From an uncultured Saprospiraceae bacterium (GTDB lineage Bacteria; Bacteroidota; Bacteroidia; Chitinophagales; Saprospiraceae): 64,000 bases of DNA. The notes beneath the pieces are model-generated. The model made no database searches. It saw nothing but the letters and a program-made list of their open reading frames with translations, and was not told the origin of the DNA. Position 1 is the stretch's first letter, and each line of letters starts with the position of its first letter. Where the stretch lies: the NCBI GenBank assembly GCA_938015805.1, contig CALLXF010000045.1, positions 16,867-80,866 of the forward strand, in the 5' to 3' direction. Made by a program: the position numbers and the translations under genes. Of the stretch, positions 48,404 through 58,723 are shown piece by piece.

Positions 48404-49132
48404 CTACCCTTTCTGAGCAACATAAATCGTCGAAATTCCTTGAGCTTGAGGTATGATCTCTACATTCTGGAAACCTACTCTTTCTAATATTATTTGCAGG
48501 GCTCTCCCATAAGGAAAATCCAATGCCGAATCCGATAAATAAGAATACGCTTTTTTGTCCTTTGAAAATAATTTCCCCCAGATTGGCATTATTCTCTTGG
48601 TATAAAAATGATACCCTTGTTTAAAAGGAAATTTTTCTGGAACAGAAGTTTCTAATATCACGCAGATTCCGTTATCATTTAAAACTCTTAGAATTTCCGA
48701 CAAGCCTTTCTCGAGATCTTCAAAGTTTCTAATCCCATAAGTAACCGATACTGCATCAAAAGAATCATCTTTAAAATTAAGATGTTCCGCATCACAGAGT
48801 TCAAGAGATATTTTGTTTTGCAGGTTTCTTTTTTTTATTTTTTCATTGGCAACAGCCAACATCCCTTCCGAAATATCTGCACCCACTATTTTATGTACGC
48901 TAGTTTTAGAATATAATAACAACATATCTCCTGTTCCTGTAGCTATGTCTAGAATATTTTTAGGATTTTGCTGATCGATAAGCCTACATACATTTTTTCT
49001 CCATTTTATATCCATCCCAAAAGTGATGAGCTTATTCATCCGATCATAGTTACCTGCAATATTATTGAACATAGTAGTAACCTGGGACTTTTTACTCTCC
49101 TCCGAAGTGCTGTAAGGCTTTATTTTAGTCAT
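48404..49132 (-). CDS. ubiE: Demethylmenaquinone methyltransferase (UbiE/MenG family)
   Basis: MFNNIAGNYDRMNKLITFGMDIKWR; ILDIATGTGDMLLLY; SVTYGIRNFEDLEKGLSEILRVL. Confidence 0.95.
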   Translation of the reverse strand: MTKIKPYSTSEESKKSQVTTMFNNIAGNYDRMNKLITFGMDIKWRKNVCRLIDQQNPKNILDIATGTGDMLLLYSKTSVHKIVGADISEGMLAVANEKIKKRNLQNKISLELCDAEHLNFKDDSFDAVSVTYGIRNFEDLEKGLSEILRVLNDNGICVILETSVPEKFPFKQGYHFYTKRIMPIWGKLFSKDKKAYSYLSDSALDFPYGRALQIILERVGFQNVEIIPQAQGISTIYVAQKG

Positions 49133-49361
49133 AATGATTTAACAACTATTAACTATGTATAGTTTATAAAAGGTTACAAAGTAAACTGTATTATTTTTTT
49201 TACAATAATTATTACCCACATATCCTAAAAGGCTTTTCAAATATTTTGCCTTAACAACCAAAATGTCGCAATTACATATCATCATCGGCATAATCCTTCT
49301 TTTGTTATTACATAAAAAAGGTATATTTAGAAACATAAATATCGGATAAATCAAACCAACC

Positions 49362-52300
49362 ATGAACAGAAAAAAAATCGCTAGAGGCCTATCTTATATC
49401 ATCTGTCTACTCTTAATCAGTAGCATCCAATTGCAAGCACAGTCTAATGAAAACAAATTACACTCTGTTAATACAATGTCCGCTCAGTATTTAGGTACTA
49501 CTGCCCCACTTCGGGATTTAATCCCTAAACAAGCCACACCCTTAGAAAAAATTAAATCGAGAAAAGATAATAAACCCGCAAAGGAAGTACCCAACTTTTT
49601 AAATTATGCCACAAATCCTAATTATAATAAGCACGCTCTTCCTACTGACGGAGATCCTTTATTACAAAAGCATCTAACTAAAAAAATGGGTAATGTTTCT
49701 GAGCCTGAAGTAATAATCGAAGGAATCGATCAGAACACCACTAATATATTCCCTCCAGATCCTAATGGAGATGTAAACCAAGAATACTACATACAAACCA
49801 TTAATGCCTCTTTTTTCCAAATTTTTGAAAAAGATGGCACGTCAGTAACACAACCAATAGCTAATAATACAATATGGAATGAAATCGGATTTTCTGCCAT
49901 CGGTGATCCTATAATTTTATTTGACGAAAGTGCAGACAGATGGCTTATCAGTGACTTGGCAAATTTAGATCTCATCCTTTATGGTGTGTCTGTTACAAAT
50001 GACCCGCTCGGAGAATGGGATGTTTATTCTTTTAGTGCTCCGGCCTTTGTCGATTATCCAAAATTTGGAATATGGCCTAATGCTTATATTTTTACCGCAA
50101 ACGAAGCAGGCGTTGGAAACGGTAATTATCCAGTATACTGCATAAATAGAGACTCTCTCCTTGCTGGTGCCGCTAATGTACCCATACAGTATTTAGAAAT
50201 AGATGGCGTAATAGGAGGCTTCCCTACTGCGACGCCTCTAGACTGGAACAGCCCTATAGCTCCTCCAAATGATAATGTATATGCAGTTAGATTAAATGAT
50301 GACGCTTGGGGATTAGGCCCAGATGCCGTCGAAGTTTGGACAATAAATATAGACTGGAATGATGCTAATAATTCCACCCTCGCTCTCACTAATATTCCGA
50401 CTGCTGCTTTTGATGTTCTGGCATGTCCGGGAATAGGGCTACCAGGAACCAGTTGTGTTCCACAGCCAGGTCTCGGAAGATCTTTAGATGCAATCATGAC
50501 GATAGTAATGAATAATGTAGTCTACTGGAATTACGGAACTCATGAAAGTGCCGTTCTAAATTTTACTGTCGATTTAGGAGATGATGTAATGGGAGTGAGA
50601 TGGATGGAACTAAGAAAAACGGATAGCGAAGAGTGGAGCCTTTACCAAGAAGGGACTGTAGGTTCTGATGATGGTTTGCATAGATGGATGGGAAGTATCT
50701 CTATTAATAGCAATGGAGATATAGGCCTTGCATACTCTGTGTCATCAGATGATCTTTTTCCATCTTTAAGATATACAGGTCGTAGGTCTTCTGATCCTTT
50801 AAACGAAATGACATTTGATGAATATCAATTTGCAGATGGGTTATCCTCCATTAGTGCTTCGAGTCGTTTTGGAGATTACTCCAAAATGTCCACTGACCCT
50901 AGTGATGATTCTTTCTGGTTCTGCGGGGAATATACTATCGAAAACGGATTTTATGGTTCTAAAATTGTAAATTTTCAATTACGGCAAGACACCTTTGACA
51001 TACGTCCGGAATTATTAGTTTCTCCATCTAGTGCAGACGATCTTACTGATATGGAATCCGTACAAATGAGCATAATAAACAATGGACTGATGCCAGCGAC
51101 AGAAATCGAAGTAGGATATATCTTTGAAAATGGAAATGAAATTATCGAGTCTATTGCATTAGATACTCTTTTTCCTGATAGTAATTATACGCATACATTT
51201 AATGACAATGTAGATATGTCTACTATCGCATCATATGACTTTAGGATATTTACAAATTTTGAAAAAGATGATAATCGTGCAAATGATACATTAGATATCA
51301 TTATAGAAAAGTTACCAATATGGGATTGTGCAATAACAGAAATAACAAATTTGGATAACACCGTTTGCGGTTTTGATGCCACAGCTACTTTTAATTTAAC
51401 CAATAATGGAACAGAGGCACTGACCTCCGCCTTACTCATTTATACTTTAAATGGAAACCTACCAGATACGATAAACTGGAATGGTAATATAGCTTTTGGA
51501 AATAGTGCTGATATCTCGATTTTATTAGATAATTTACTAGACGGCAATATTACTATTACTATTCGTTCTTCCATGCCGAATGGTCAAATAGATCAAAGAC
51601 CTGGAAATGATGAGACAAGTAAATCTTTTATAGTTTCTACTATGGGGTCTGAAATTTTAATCGAGATACTCACAGATTTTTATCCTACAGAAACGACTTG
51701 GGCATTATTTGACGAAAATGGTTTAACCGTGAGCTCTGGAGGTCCTTACACAACTCGTCAGACTGTTCAGGAAACTAGAGTCTGCGTGATGGATTCTAGT
51801 TGTTACATTTTTGAAATTTACGATTCATTTGGAGATGGAATCTCGGCTTTAGGAATTACTGGAGATTATATTATTACTGATAGCGATGGAAATGTACTTG
51901 CCTCTCTTATAGAACCTAGCTTCCAATTTGTAGAACAAAATAGTTTTTGCCTAAATGTGGAATGCAATTTAGCGGCGACACTTAATATTAATGATGCGGC
52001 AACCTCTAACTCTGATGACGGACTGATCATTGTAGATGTACAGTCAGGAGTTAGTCCGTTTCAGTACAGTATAACTGGTGGAAATGGTTTACAAAACGCT
52101 CCCATTTTTCCTGGCTTAGAGGTCGGCGATTACACAATCACTGTGATCGATGCAAATGGATGCGAAATCACTCTTGAGGCCTCCATAGATTCTGTTGTGG
52201 CTAACGAAGAAATAGACAAAGAGTATTCTATACAGATATCACCAAACCCCTCAGAGGATGGCATCTATAATCTGACTGTCAATGGTCTTCCCTATGATAA

Positions 52301-52487
52301 CCAAGATTTAAAAATTATAGTAAGAGACATTCAAGGCCGCACAGTATCTAAAGAAATGATTCCGCGATTTAATGATTCTTACAAAGGAAAAATTTCTTTA
52401 TTATCTTATCCTAGCGGTTCTTATTACTTCCAATTATTTCATAAAGATTTAGTCAAAAACCAAACCTTGAAAGTCATTAAGTTATAA
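49362..52487 (+). CDS. T9SS-exported secreted protein
   Basis: Signal peptide; DPNGDVNQEYYIQTINASFFQIFEKDG; C-terminal ISPNPSEDGIYNLTVNGL...YPSGSYYFQLFHKDLVKNQTLKVIKL. Confidence 0.8.
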   Translation: MNRKKIARGLSYIICLLLISSIQLQAQSNENKLHSVNTMSAQYLGTTAPLRDLIPKQATPLEKIKSRKDNKPAKEVPNFLNYATNPNYNKHALPTDGDPLLQKHLTKKMGNVSEPEVIIEGIDQNTTNIFPPDPNGDVNQEYYIQTINASFFQIFEKDGTSVTQPIANNTIWNEIGFSAIGDPIILFDESADRWLISDLANLDLILYGVSVTNDPLGEWDVYSFSAPAFVDYPKFGIWPNAYIFTANEAGVGNGNYPVYCINRDSLLAGAANVPIQYLEIDGVIGGFPTATPLDWNSPIAPPNDNVYAVRLNDDAWGLGPDAVEVWTINIDWNDANNSTLALTNIPTAAFDVLACPGIGLPGTSCVPQPGLGRSLDAIMTIVMNNVVYWNYGTHESAVLNFTVDLGDDVMGVRWMELRKTDSEEWSLYQEGTVGSDDGLHRWMGSISINSNGDIGLAYSVSSDDLFPSLRYTGRRSSDPLNEMTFDEYQFADGLSSISASSRFGDYSKMSTDPSDDSFWFCGEYTIENGFYGSKIVNFQLRQDTFDIRPELLVSPSSADDLTDMESVQMSIINNGLMPATEIEVGYIFENGNEIIESIALDTLFPDSNYTHTFNDNVDMSTIASYDFRIFTNFEKDDNRANDTLDIIIEKLPIWDCAITEITNLDNTVCGFDATATFNLTNNGTEALTSALLIYTLNGNLPDTINWNGNIAFGNSADISILLDNLLDGNITITIRSSMPNGQIDQRPGNDETSKSFIVSTMGSEILIEILTDFYPTETTWALFDENGLTVSSGGPYTTRQTVQETRVCVMDSSCYIFEIYDSFGDGISALGITGDYIITDSDGNVLASLIEPSFQFVEQNSFCLNVECNLAATLNINDAATSNSDDGLIIVDVQSGVSPFQYSITGGNGLQNAPIFPGLEVGDYTITVIDANGCEITLEASIDSVVANEEIDKEYSIQISPNPSEDGIYNLTVNGLPYDNQDLKIIVRDIQGRTVSKEMIPRFNDSYKGKISLLSYPSGSYYFQLFHKDLVKNQTLKVIKL

Positions 52488-52534
52488 AGCTGGGCAAACA
52501 ATTTTTGGACCAGGCACAAAAAAACATATAATCA

Positions 52535-52562
52535 GATCGGGTTACTGTAAAGTAATCCGGTC
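52535..52562. terminator. Hairpin between convergent genes, likely terminator
   Basis: gatcgggttact-gtaa-agtaatccggtc stem (10/12 Watson-Crick plus wobbles); T-run follows on the minus strand. Confidence 0.5.
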
Positions 52563-53081
52563 TATTAAAAGACTAAAGGTCTCTTCCTTTTTATTTCCGA
52601 TGAGTACGGTAATTTCCTCTAACTGCTGTCCCGGATAAAAAGGCATATCTAATTCACGCCCTCTAAAGCTGGGTATCATTTTATTCAATGGTATAATAAC
52701 TTCCTCCCATTCTCCAGAAGTTGTAAAGCTGTAAATATAGGAGTGTCGATCATAGGAATTAGACTTTATTCTAAACTGATAGTTCTTCTGATCTCCTTTA
52801 ACTCTTAGCATACAAGTTTTAAACATGCTCACATCCATAGAATTACATCTATGTCTTACCGATGTAAAGCCTCCATAATTTTCTAATGATACATTACCAG
52901 AAAATAAAGCATGTCCCTCATCTGTAAGTATAAAATCACCTTTGGACAAACCACCCATAACTCCGTCATTTACGATTTTCCAATCACTTAAATCAGAATC
53001 TGCATTAAAGTCAAATATATCCTTACTTGTCATAACTCCTCCTATTAAAAAAAGCATGGAAAAAAAAATTGATAATCTCAT
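52542..53081 (-). CDS. CIA30-like (complex I intermediate-associated protein 30 family) secreted protein
   Basis: LSDWKIVNDGVMGGLSKGDFILTDEGHALFSGNVSLENYGGFTSVRHR. Confidence 0.85.
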   Translation of the reverse strand: MRLSIFFSMLFLIGGVMTSKDIFDFNADSDLSDWKIVNDGVMGGLSKGDFILTDEGHALFSGNVSLENYGGFTSVRHRCNSMDVSMFKTCMLRVKGDQKNYQFRIKSNSYDRHSYIYSFTTSGEWEEVIIPLNKMIPSFRGRELDMPFYPGQQLEEITVLIGNKKEETFSLLIDRITLQ

Positions 53082-53160
53082 GTCGTGTAATAAGTATTAA
53101 AAGCAAGAAACATACAAAAACTTGCAGTTGTTCACTGATCAAAAAAAGCAGTAATATTAT

Positions 53161-53745
53161 CTATGCAATATCAAATTGATCAACCTCGATAAAATCTCCT
53201 GATGATAGATCATTTAGAAAAACATTTCCGATCCGCACTCTTACTAATCGGAGCGTGGGATAACCGACTGCTGCGGTCATTTTACGAACTTGTCTAAACT
53301 TGCCTTCTGTAATTGTAATAGAAATCCAGCTTGTAGGACCATGCCTATCGCTTCGTACTCTTTTCGATCGTTCTTTAAAGCCTGGAGTTGGATCTAATTT
53401 GGATGCTTTACATGGAAACGTCACATATTTATTACCGTGTATTCCTATCTCGACTCCTATCATTAATGACTTTAAGGCTTCCTCTGTTATGACCCCGTCT
53501 ACCTGAACGAAATATTCCTTTTCTACTTTTTTACTTCTTACCTGTTCGCTCACCATACCGTCAGTGGTTAGAAAAAGTAAGCCTTCCGAATCCTCATCTA
53601 GCCGACCTATAGCCATAGTTCCTATGGGAAAAGGATGTAACTCCCCAAGGAGACGTTTACTAGATTTACGCTTACTCTGATTATTAACAAACTGCGAGAG
53701 ATAACCATAAGGCTTGTGTATTACAAAATGTCGATGCCCACTCAT
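53161..53745 (-). CDS. rluE: 23S rRNA pseudouridine synthase, RluE type
   Basis: HKPYGYLSQFVN; IGRLDEDSEGLLFLTTDG; TSWISITITEGKFRQVRKMTAAVGYPTLRLVRVRIG. Confidence 0.88.
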   Translation of the reverse strand: MSGHRHFVIHKPYGYLSQFVNNQSKRKSSKRLLGELHPFPIGTMAIGRLDEDSEGLLFLTTDGMVSEQVRSKKVEKEYFVQVDGVITEEALKSLMIGVEIGIHGNKYVTFPCKASKLDPTPGFKERSKRVRSDRHGPTSWISITITEGKFRQVRKMTAAVGYPTLRLVRVRIGNVFLNDLSSGDFIEVDQFDIA

Positions 53746-53837
53746 TGATATCTAGAAGTATTATTTATAATTCTGCAATATAGGAATAGCGTTTATATTG
53801 GATTAAAGTTTTTAGGCTTACGCCAATGTTCTCTCAA

Positions 53838-54392
53838 TTATTTTAGAATCTGTAATATTTCTTTTTGTATGGATTGTCCTTTATCCTTATTATACCAATG
53901 CTGTAGATTTCTTTTTTTAGTTTCTGGGTCTATAGACTCATCTGTTTTACTCTGAAGAACCATTTCCTGAGCCTCCGCTGCACGTGGTCCCCATGTAGCG
54001 ATATCTTTTCCATTTCCGTTTCTCATCACAAGTATAGGTATGGATTTAGAACCATTAGTTAAATAATCATCAATCTCGCTATCTGGAGCATCCCTATTCT
54101 GATAAACTAAGGAAATAAGAGGATTTATGGCTGCCAGTTTTTCTATAAACGGCTGACTATGAGCAGCATCTCCACACCAAGGTTCCGTGATCAGTAACCA
54201 AGTTTGCGGATGTTTTATCTCCTTTATTTTTTGCTCTAACTCTGGAAGTATCTTACCTGTTTTACGCCATCTTTTTATACGTGCTTTATTCATTTTAACA
54301 TAGTTTATATAATCCACAGTATTATAGGGATAAGCTATATTAACACCCTCTAATATTTGATCAAATTGCAAGTCGTATGTGATTGTTTTCAT
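53838..54392 (-). CDS. Thioredoxin-family protein
   Basis: TWLLITEPWCGDAAHSQPFIEKLAAINPLISLVYQNRDA; SIPILVMRNGNG. Confidence 0.8.
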   Translation of the reverse strand: MKTITYDLQFDQILEGVNIAYPYNTVDYINYVKMNKARIKRWRKTGKILPELEQKIKEIKHPQTWLLITEPWCGDAAHSQPFIEKLAAINPLISLVYQNRDAPDSEIDDYLTNGSKSIPILVMRNGNGKDIATWGPRAAEAQEMVLQSKTDESIDPETKKRNLQHWYNKDKGQSIQKEILQILK

Positions 54393-54526
54393 TTCTTTAA
54401 TTTAGTTTAAGTATGTTTCAGTACCTCAAGATCATTTAGCTATAAAAGTAAAAACAGTTAATAAAAAGCAACTGCCTTTTACAGCAGCTGCCTAAATCTG
54501 TAGTGATACATTTCTGAACACTTATT

Positions 54527-54841
54527 TTATATTAGTGCATTTACCTTTTCTCTAAGCACTTGCTCTGATACTAATCCTTTTATACTATCGATAACTTTAT
54601 TTTTTTTCATAAAATATAAAGCTGGAATACTCTTAATATTAAACTTCTGAGCGAGATCTCTTTGTTGATCCACATTTACTTTTAGAATCTCAACATCTTC
54701 TTTAAACTCTTCAGAGAGTTTTTCTACCGTAGGTAGTAAAGATCGACATGGATCGCACCAGTCTGCATAAAAATCTAGTACAAAAGGCTTTTCCTGATTT
54801 GTTAGATTATTAAATTGTTTGTTTGAATTAATGGACTTCAT
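54527..54841 (-). CDS. Thioredoxin
   Basis: FVLDFYADWCDPCRSLLPTVEKLSEEF; KFNIKSIPALYFMK. Confidence 0.93.
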   Translation of the reverse strand: MKSINSNKQFNNLTNQEKPFVLDFYADWCDPCRSLLPTVEKLSEEFKEDVEILKVNVDQQRDLAQKFNIKSIPALYFMKKNKVIDSIKGLVSEQVLREKVNALI

Positions 54842-55015
54842 AATTTAAATTTTAGTATTTATACTACAAAGATCATCCACAACTAGAGATTTACAATCAT
54901 CTAATTTTCCCGAAGATTTAGCATTACTTCCCCTTCTTTAAAATTTCACCCCAAAGGGTGAAAAAACATTATACTATTAATCATTCCTTTACAAATCGAT
55001 TAAATAAAAACCTTT

Positions 55016-57232
55016 ATGAAACATTTAGCAACAACTTCTATTTTTCTATTTTTTACAGCCGTTTCTGGTCTGTTATCTCAAGGAAACATGTATCCAGAAA
55101 TTCAGCACTATGGACAAATTTTTACAGATATCAAAGCTACAGACTCAGATGTAACTGCCGCAGGAGATAATATTATTCTTAACTCTAAGGATAACGGGAA
55201 TACATGGCAAGAAATTAAACTACCGACTAATGCAGCGTACGTAAAACATGTAGCTCGTATTGCAGACGGACATTACCTTGCCGCTGGCAGAGGATTATTT
55301 GTTACTACTGATGATGGTAAAGAATGGATTATAAACGAGGATCTAAATGATATTACCTCAGTGGAAAACTATGGGAGTACTATATTCTTAACTAGACAAG
55401 ACGAAGATGATCGTTTTATGCGATCGGATGATGGAGGCCTGAGCTGGGTAAGTTTATCAACGTCTAACGCTGAGGATCCGCAAAACCTAAACTTCATCAA
55501 CACTTCCGATGCATTTTTTAGTGATATAAACGGGACTATTTACTACAGCTTTAATGGCGGGCTAAGCTGGGAAGTCATAAATGACACCCAATTTTCAGAA
55601 CCGATAGGTTCTATCCAATTTGAGACAGTCGATCATGGCTATGCTCAGGTAGGTGATCTCGTTTATGAAACAACTGATGCCGGTGCAAGTTGGACAGAGA
55701 TATTAGATTCCTTTATCGCCAGCGATGGACTCTTTTTATTATCCTCAGGACTTTATACTTATTCCGGATCTAGTTTTGGAGTTTACGTAAATAACGGTAT
55801 CTCCTACGTTCTAAAAGATGATGATATTGATGAAATTTTTAGTTTAGATATAGCTGAGGGCAACGGATACCTGTACGTAACAGGTTCTGGAATGATTACA
55901 AATCATATTATCGGAGAATCTTTTGAAGAATGGACAGATCTCACTCCTGGGCCTAATGATGGATTTAACGGAATGATTATCAGAGATCAAGACGTTATGG
56001 TTGCAGGCGGACGTAGACTAGAGTTATCTAATGACGGCGGATCTACTTTCCGTACCATAAATACAGGAGCATTTAGTTACGCAGATATGGATATCGCACC
56101 TGACGGAAACCTATATGTAATCAGAAATACATTATATCGATCTACTAACGATGGACAAGACTTTGAGTATATCATTCCGGGAATAAAGGTTTTACATATT
56201 TTTGAAGATGGACGATTATTAACAGCAGGTACTGGATCGATTAGCCAATCTCTTGATAATGCAGAAAGCTTTGACACACTCTACTCCTACCCTTCAACAA
56301 GTGAAAAAGATTTCTATTTCTTCAATGATAATCTAGGATGGTTCATGACCGGATCAGGAACTTTATACCGTACTCAGGATGGAGGAGTGACATGGTCAGA
56401 TCTTGTTTTTCCATTTGGGTCATCTCCGTCTGCAATGCATTTTATAAATCCTCAAATAGGATATGCCGTAAGAAATTTATCAGATAGATTCTGGAAAACC
56501 ACTGATGGCGGAGATACCTGGGAGGAATTAAACTTTCCTCTAGAGGCAGATCTGACAGGAGTCTATTTCCAAGACGAAATGACAGGATATGTAGTAGGAA
56601 GGGAAAAACCTTTTACAGAAGGCATAGTGCTAAAAACAGAAGATGGTGGAAACACCTGGACCCTATTCCAAAAAGGTATAGATCTTTTCTGGGGAATCTT
56701 AGGAGATAATAGCACTGATAAATTTTATGTGTTTGGGATGAGAGGACAATTACTATCTTTTAAGTCATGTGACGATCTAAAACCCACTCTTACAGTTGCA
56801 AATAATACGATTACCTGTAACGAGAGTTCTGAATTTTATAAATGGTTTTTAGATGATGATTTTCTTGTGGAAACTACCGATCCTTTTATAAATTATGTAG
56901 CAGAAGGGATTTATACTGTGCGTATAATAGGAGCGGAAAACTGTATTAGTGATTTCTCAGAAGGCATTGACGCAATTGTGACAACCCAAGATATTATTGA
57001 TGAAGAAAAGATTCATGTTTTCCCAAATCCCAGTAGTGGCCTCTTTACCTTAGAGTTAGATCCAGATTTAGAGGTAAATCACATTACCATATATAATCTT
57101 GCAGGAAAAGAAATTTATCAGCAAAAAGGAATATCTAGAAACATAGACCTATCCCATTTACCTAAAGGACAGTATTTCATTCGCATGCAAATGCATCAAG
57201 GATACGGGATTAAAAAAATTACAATTAGATAA
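55016..57232 (+). CDS. T9SS-exported BNR/YCF48-type beta-propeller protein
   Basis: Repeated NDGG/TxDGGxTW motifs (YRTQDGGVTWSDLVFPFG, KTTDGGDTWEELNFPL, KTEDGGNTWTLFQKG); C-terminal VFPNPSSGLFTLEL...LPKGQYFIRMQMHQGYGIKKITIR. Confidence 0.88.
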   Translation: MKHLATTSIFLFFTAVSGLLSQGNMYPEIQHYGQIFTDIKATDSDVTAAGDNIILNSKDNGNTWQEIKLPTNAAYVKHVARIADGHYLAAGRGLFVTTDDGKEWIINEDLNDITSVENYGSTIFLTRQDEDDRFMRSDDGGLSWVSLSTSNAEDPQNLNFINTSDAFFSDINGTIYYSFNGGLSWEVINDTQFSEPIGSIQFETVDHGYAQVGDLVYETTDAGASWTEILDSFIASDGLFLLSSGLYTYSGSSFGVYVNNGISYVLKDDDIDEIFSLDIAEGNGYLYVTGSGMITNHIIGESFEEWTDLTPGPNDGFNGMIIRDQDVMVAGGRRLELSNDGGSTFRTINTGAFSYADMDIAPDGNLYVIRNTLYRSTNDGQDFEYIIPGIKVLHIFEDGRLLTAGTGSISQSLDNAESFDTLYSYPSTSEKDFYFFNDNLGWFMTGSGTLYRTQDGGVTWSDLVFPFGSSPSAMHFINPQIGYAVRNLSDRFWKTTDGGDTWEELNFPLEADLTGVYFQDEMTGYVVGREKPFTEGIVLKTEDGGNTWTLFQKGIDLFWGILGDNSTDKFYVFGMRGQLLSFKSCDDLKPTLTVANNTITCNESSEFYKWFLDDDFLVETTDPFINYVAEGIYTVRIIGAENCISDFSEGIDAIVTTQDIIDEEKIHVFPNPSSGLFTLELDPDLEVNHITIYNLAGKEIYQQKGISRNIDLSHLPKGQYFIRMQMHQGYGIKKITIR

Positions 57233-57297
57233 GGTCTACAATAAAGTTTTTAGTTTGTTTTACGTAATGCTAATCAAAACATTACTCCCCTTTAAAG

Positions 57298-57338
57298 AAT
57301 CGTATCTTACTCAAAATTTAGTGAGATGCGATTTTTTT
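57298..57338 (+). terminator. Rho-independent-type terminator
   Basis: aatcgtatcttact/agtgagatgcgatt stem followed by a T7 run, downstream of the 55016-57232 gene. Confidence 0.75.
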
Positions 57339-57339
57339 A

Positions 57340-57360
57340 TTTTGGCTTTGAGCCAATGTT
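57340..57360 (+). repeat. 21-nt hairpin repeat, copy 1
   Basis: ttttggctttgagccaatgtt; exact reverse complement at 63918-63938; internal stem ttggct/agccaa. Confidence 0.6.
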
Positions 57361-57727
57361 GAGCAGCCCTAGGACAAAACAAAATCGATAGTAATTTTTA
57401 TTTTCGAGCTGACCTTACTAAAAAGTGTCCCCTTTATATTCCGAATATTTACAAATCTCCAGCAATAAAAGAAGCCTTAAAAACACACGGAAATGATCTT
57501 ATGATTCGGTGTTTAAAAAACGAAAGACCAACAGTATGTAATTCCTACAGTCAGAATTAAAAATACTGAGACTAATCTAATAATTAAGTATTGAGATCAA
57601 AATTGGTTTGCATATATGTCAAGGGTAAAAAGAATTCAAAATATTTTAGGAACAACACAATAGATAGTAATTTTTGAGGGTTTTAAAGTCTTTAGAATTT
57701 AGTCACGGCAATAATCCATAAGTGAAG

Positions 57728-58486
57728 ATGAAAAAATTTATTTTAATCCAAATGATATGTTTTGTTATCTCGGGTACCCTTCTTTCTCAAGCCACTAAAT
57801 CTGATACTACTTATTCTAAATTTAAATATTCCATAGGTGGAGGAATTGGAAAGTTGCAATTAGTAAGCTCTATTAAAGAAAACACTCAATTCACTGAAAA
57901 TCCAGAGCGAATTCTATTAAGTAGTAAAGGAAATTATAATTCATTTATCTACCTATCTGTCGAAACAAAAAGTCCTAGATGGAAAAATTTGTATAGACAA
58001 ATAGAATTAGGATTCTCAAGAATCAGTGGACAACTAGAATATAAAGAATTAGGAGGTAGTTCTATTCTAATCGACAATGTCTCTTATGAGTTTCAGCGAT
58101 ATAAAAATATTGAATTTCGAGAATTTCAATTTTACTCGAGTTACCAAGTAAAAAAAATAATCCTAAATTCATTTTCATTTGCAATTGGCCCCCAACTATC
58201 CGCCAGAATTAAAAAAACAAACAACGGTATAATTGAAAGATCTATATATGAGGGCAATCTGCCTCCCAATCAATCAGACCAATATAGTACCTCAAACAAA
58301 ATCTCTTCAGACGATAATTTTATTTCTGCACAGCTCTCTATAACTGCAGAAATCGGAAAAACATTTAGAATAAAAAATTCCACCTTTAATACTGGAATAA
58401 AATATTCTCGTGGCATTACCAACTTTCATAATGCTGGTGACACCAAAATTTCCAATATCTCATATTATCTGAAATACTATCTATAA
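57728..58486 (+). CDS. Outer membrane beta-barrel-like protein of unknown function
   Basis: Signal peptide MKKFILIQMICFVISGTLLSQA; alternating strands (FKYSIGGGIGKLQL ... IKYSRGITNFHNAGDTKISNISYYLKYYL). Confidence 0.55.
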   Translation: MKKFILIQMICFVISGTLLSQATKSDTTYSKFKYSIGGGIGKLQLVSSIKENTQFTENPERILLSSKGNYNSFIYLSVETKSPRWKNLYRQIELGFSRISGQLEYKELGGSSILIDNVSYEFQRYKNIEFREFQFYSSYQVKKIILNSFSFAIGPQLSARIKKTNNGIIERSIYEGNLPPNQSDQYSTSNKISSDDNFISAQLSITAEIGKTFRIKNSTFNTGIKYSRGITNFHNAGDTKISNISYYLKYYL

Positions 58487-58723
58487 GTATTCAAAGATTA
58501 AGAATCAAAGTAAACTTACATTAACTCAATCAAGACTTACATACTGCTACCCAAGTATCTAAATTAAAATTATTAGTTCCCCATCTCTATACCTCTGGTA
58601 TCTCAGGAATCCTAAGACAAAGCTGTCTATTACGAAGGCATTAAAACTAATTCAAAAAATATTTACGATTTCTGTAACTATCTTTAGATACCTCTGTACT
58701 CATAAACAGAAGGAACGGACAAC

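Noticed and set aside
57388-57676. Repeated atagtaattttt strings
   Set aside because: Short and AT-rich; expected by chance.
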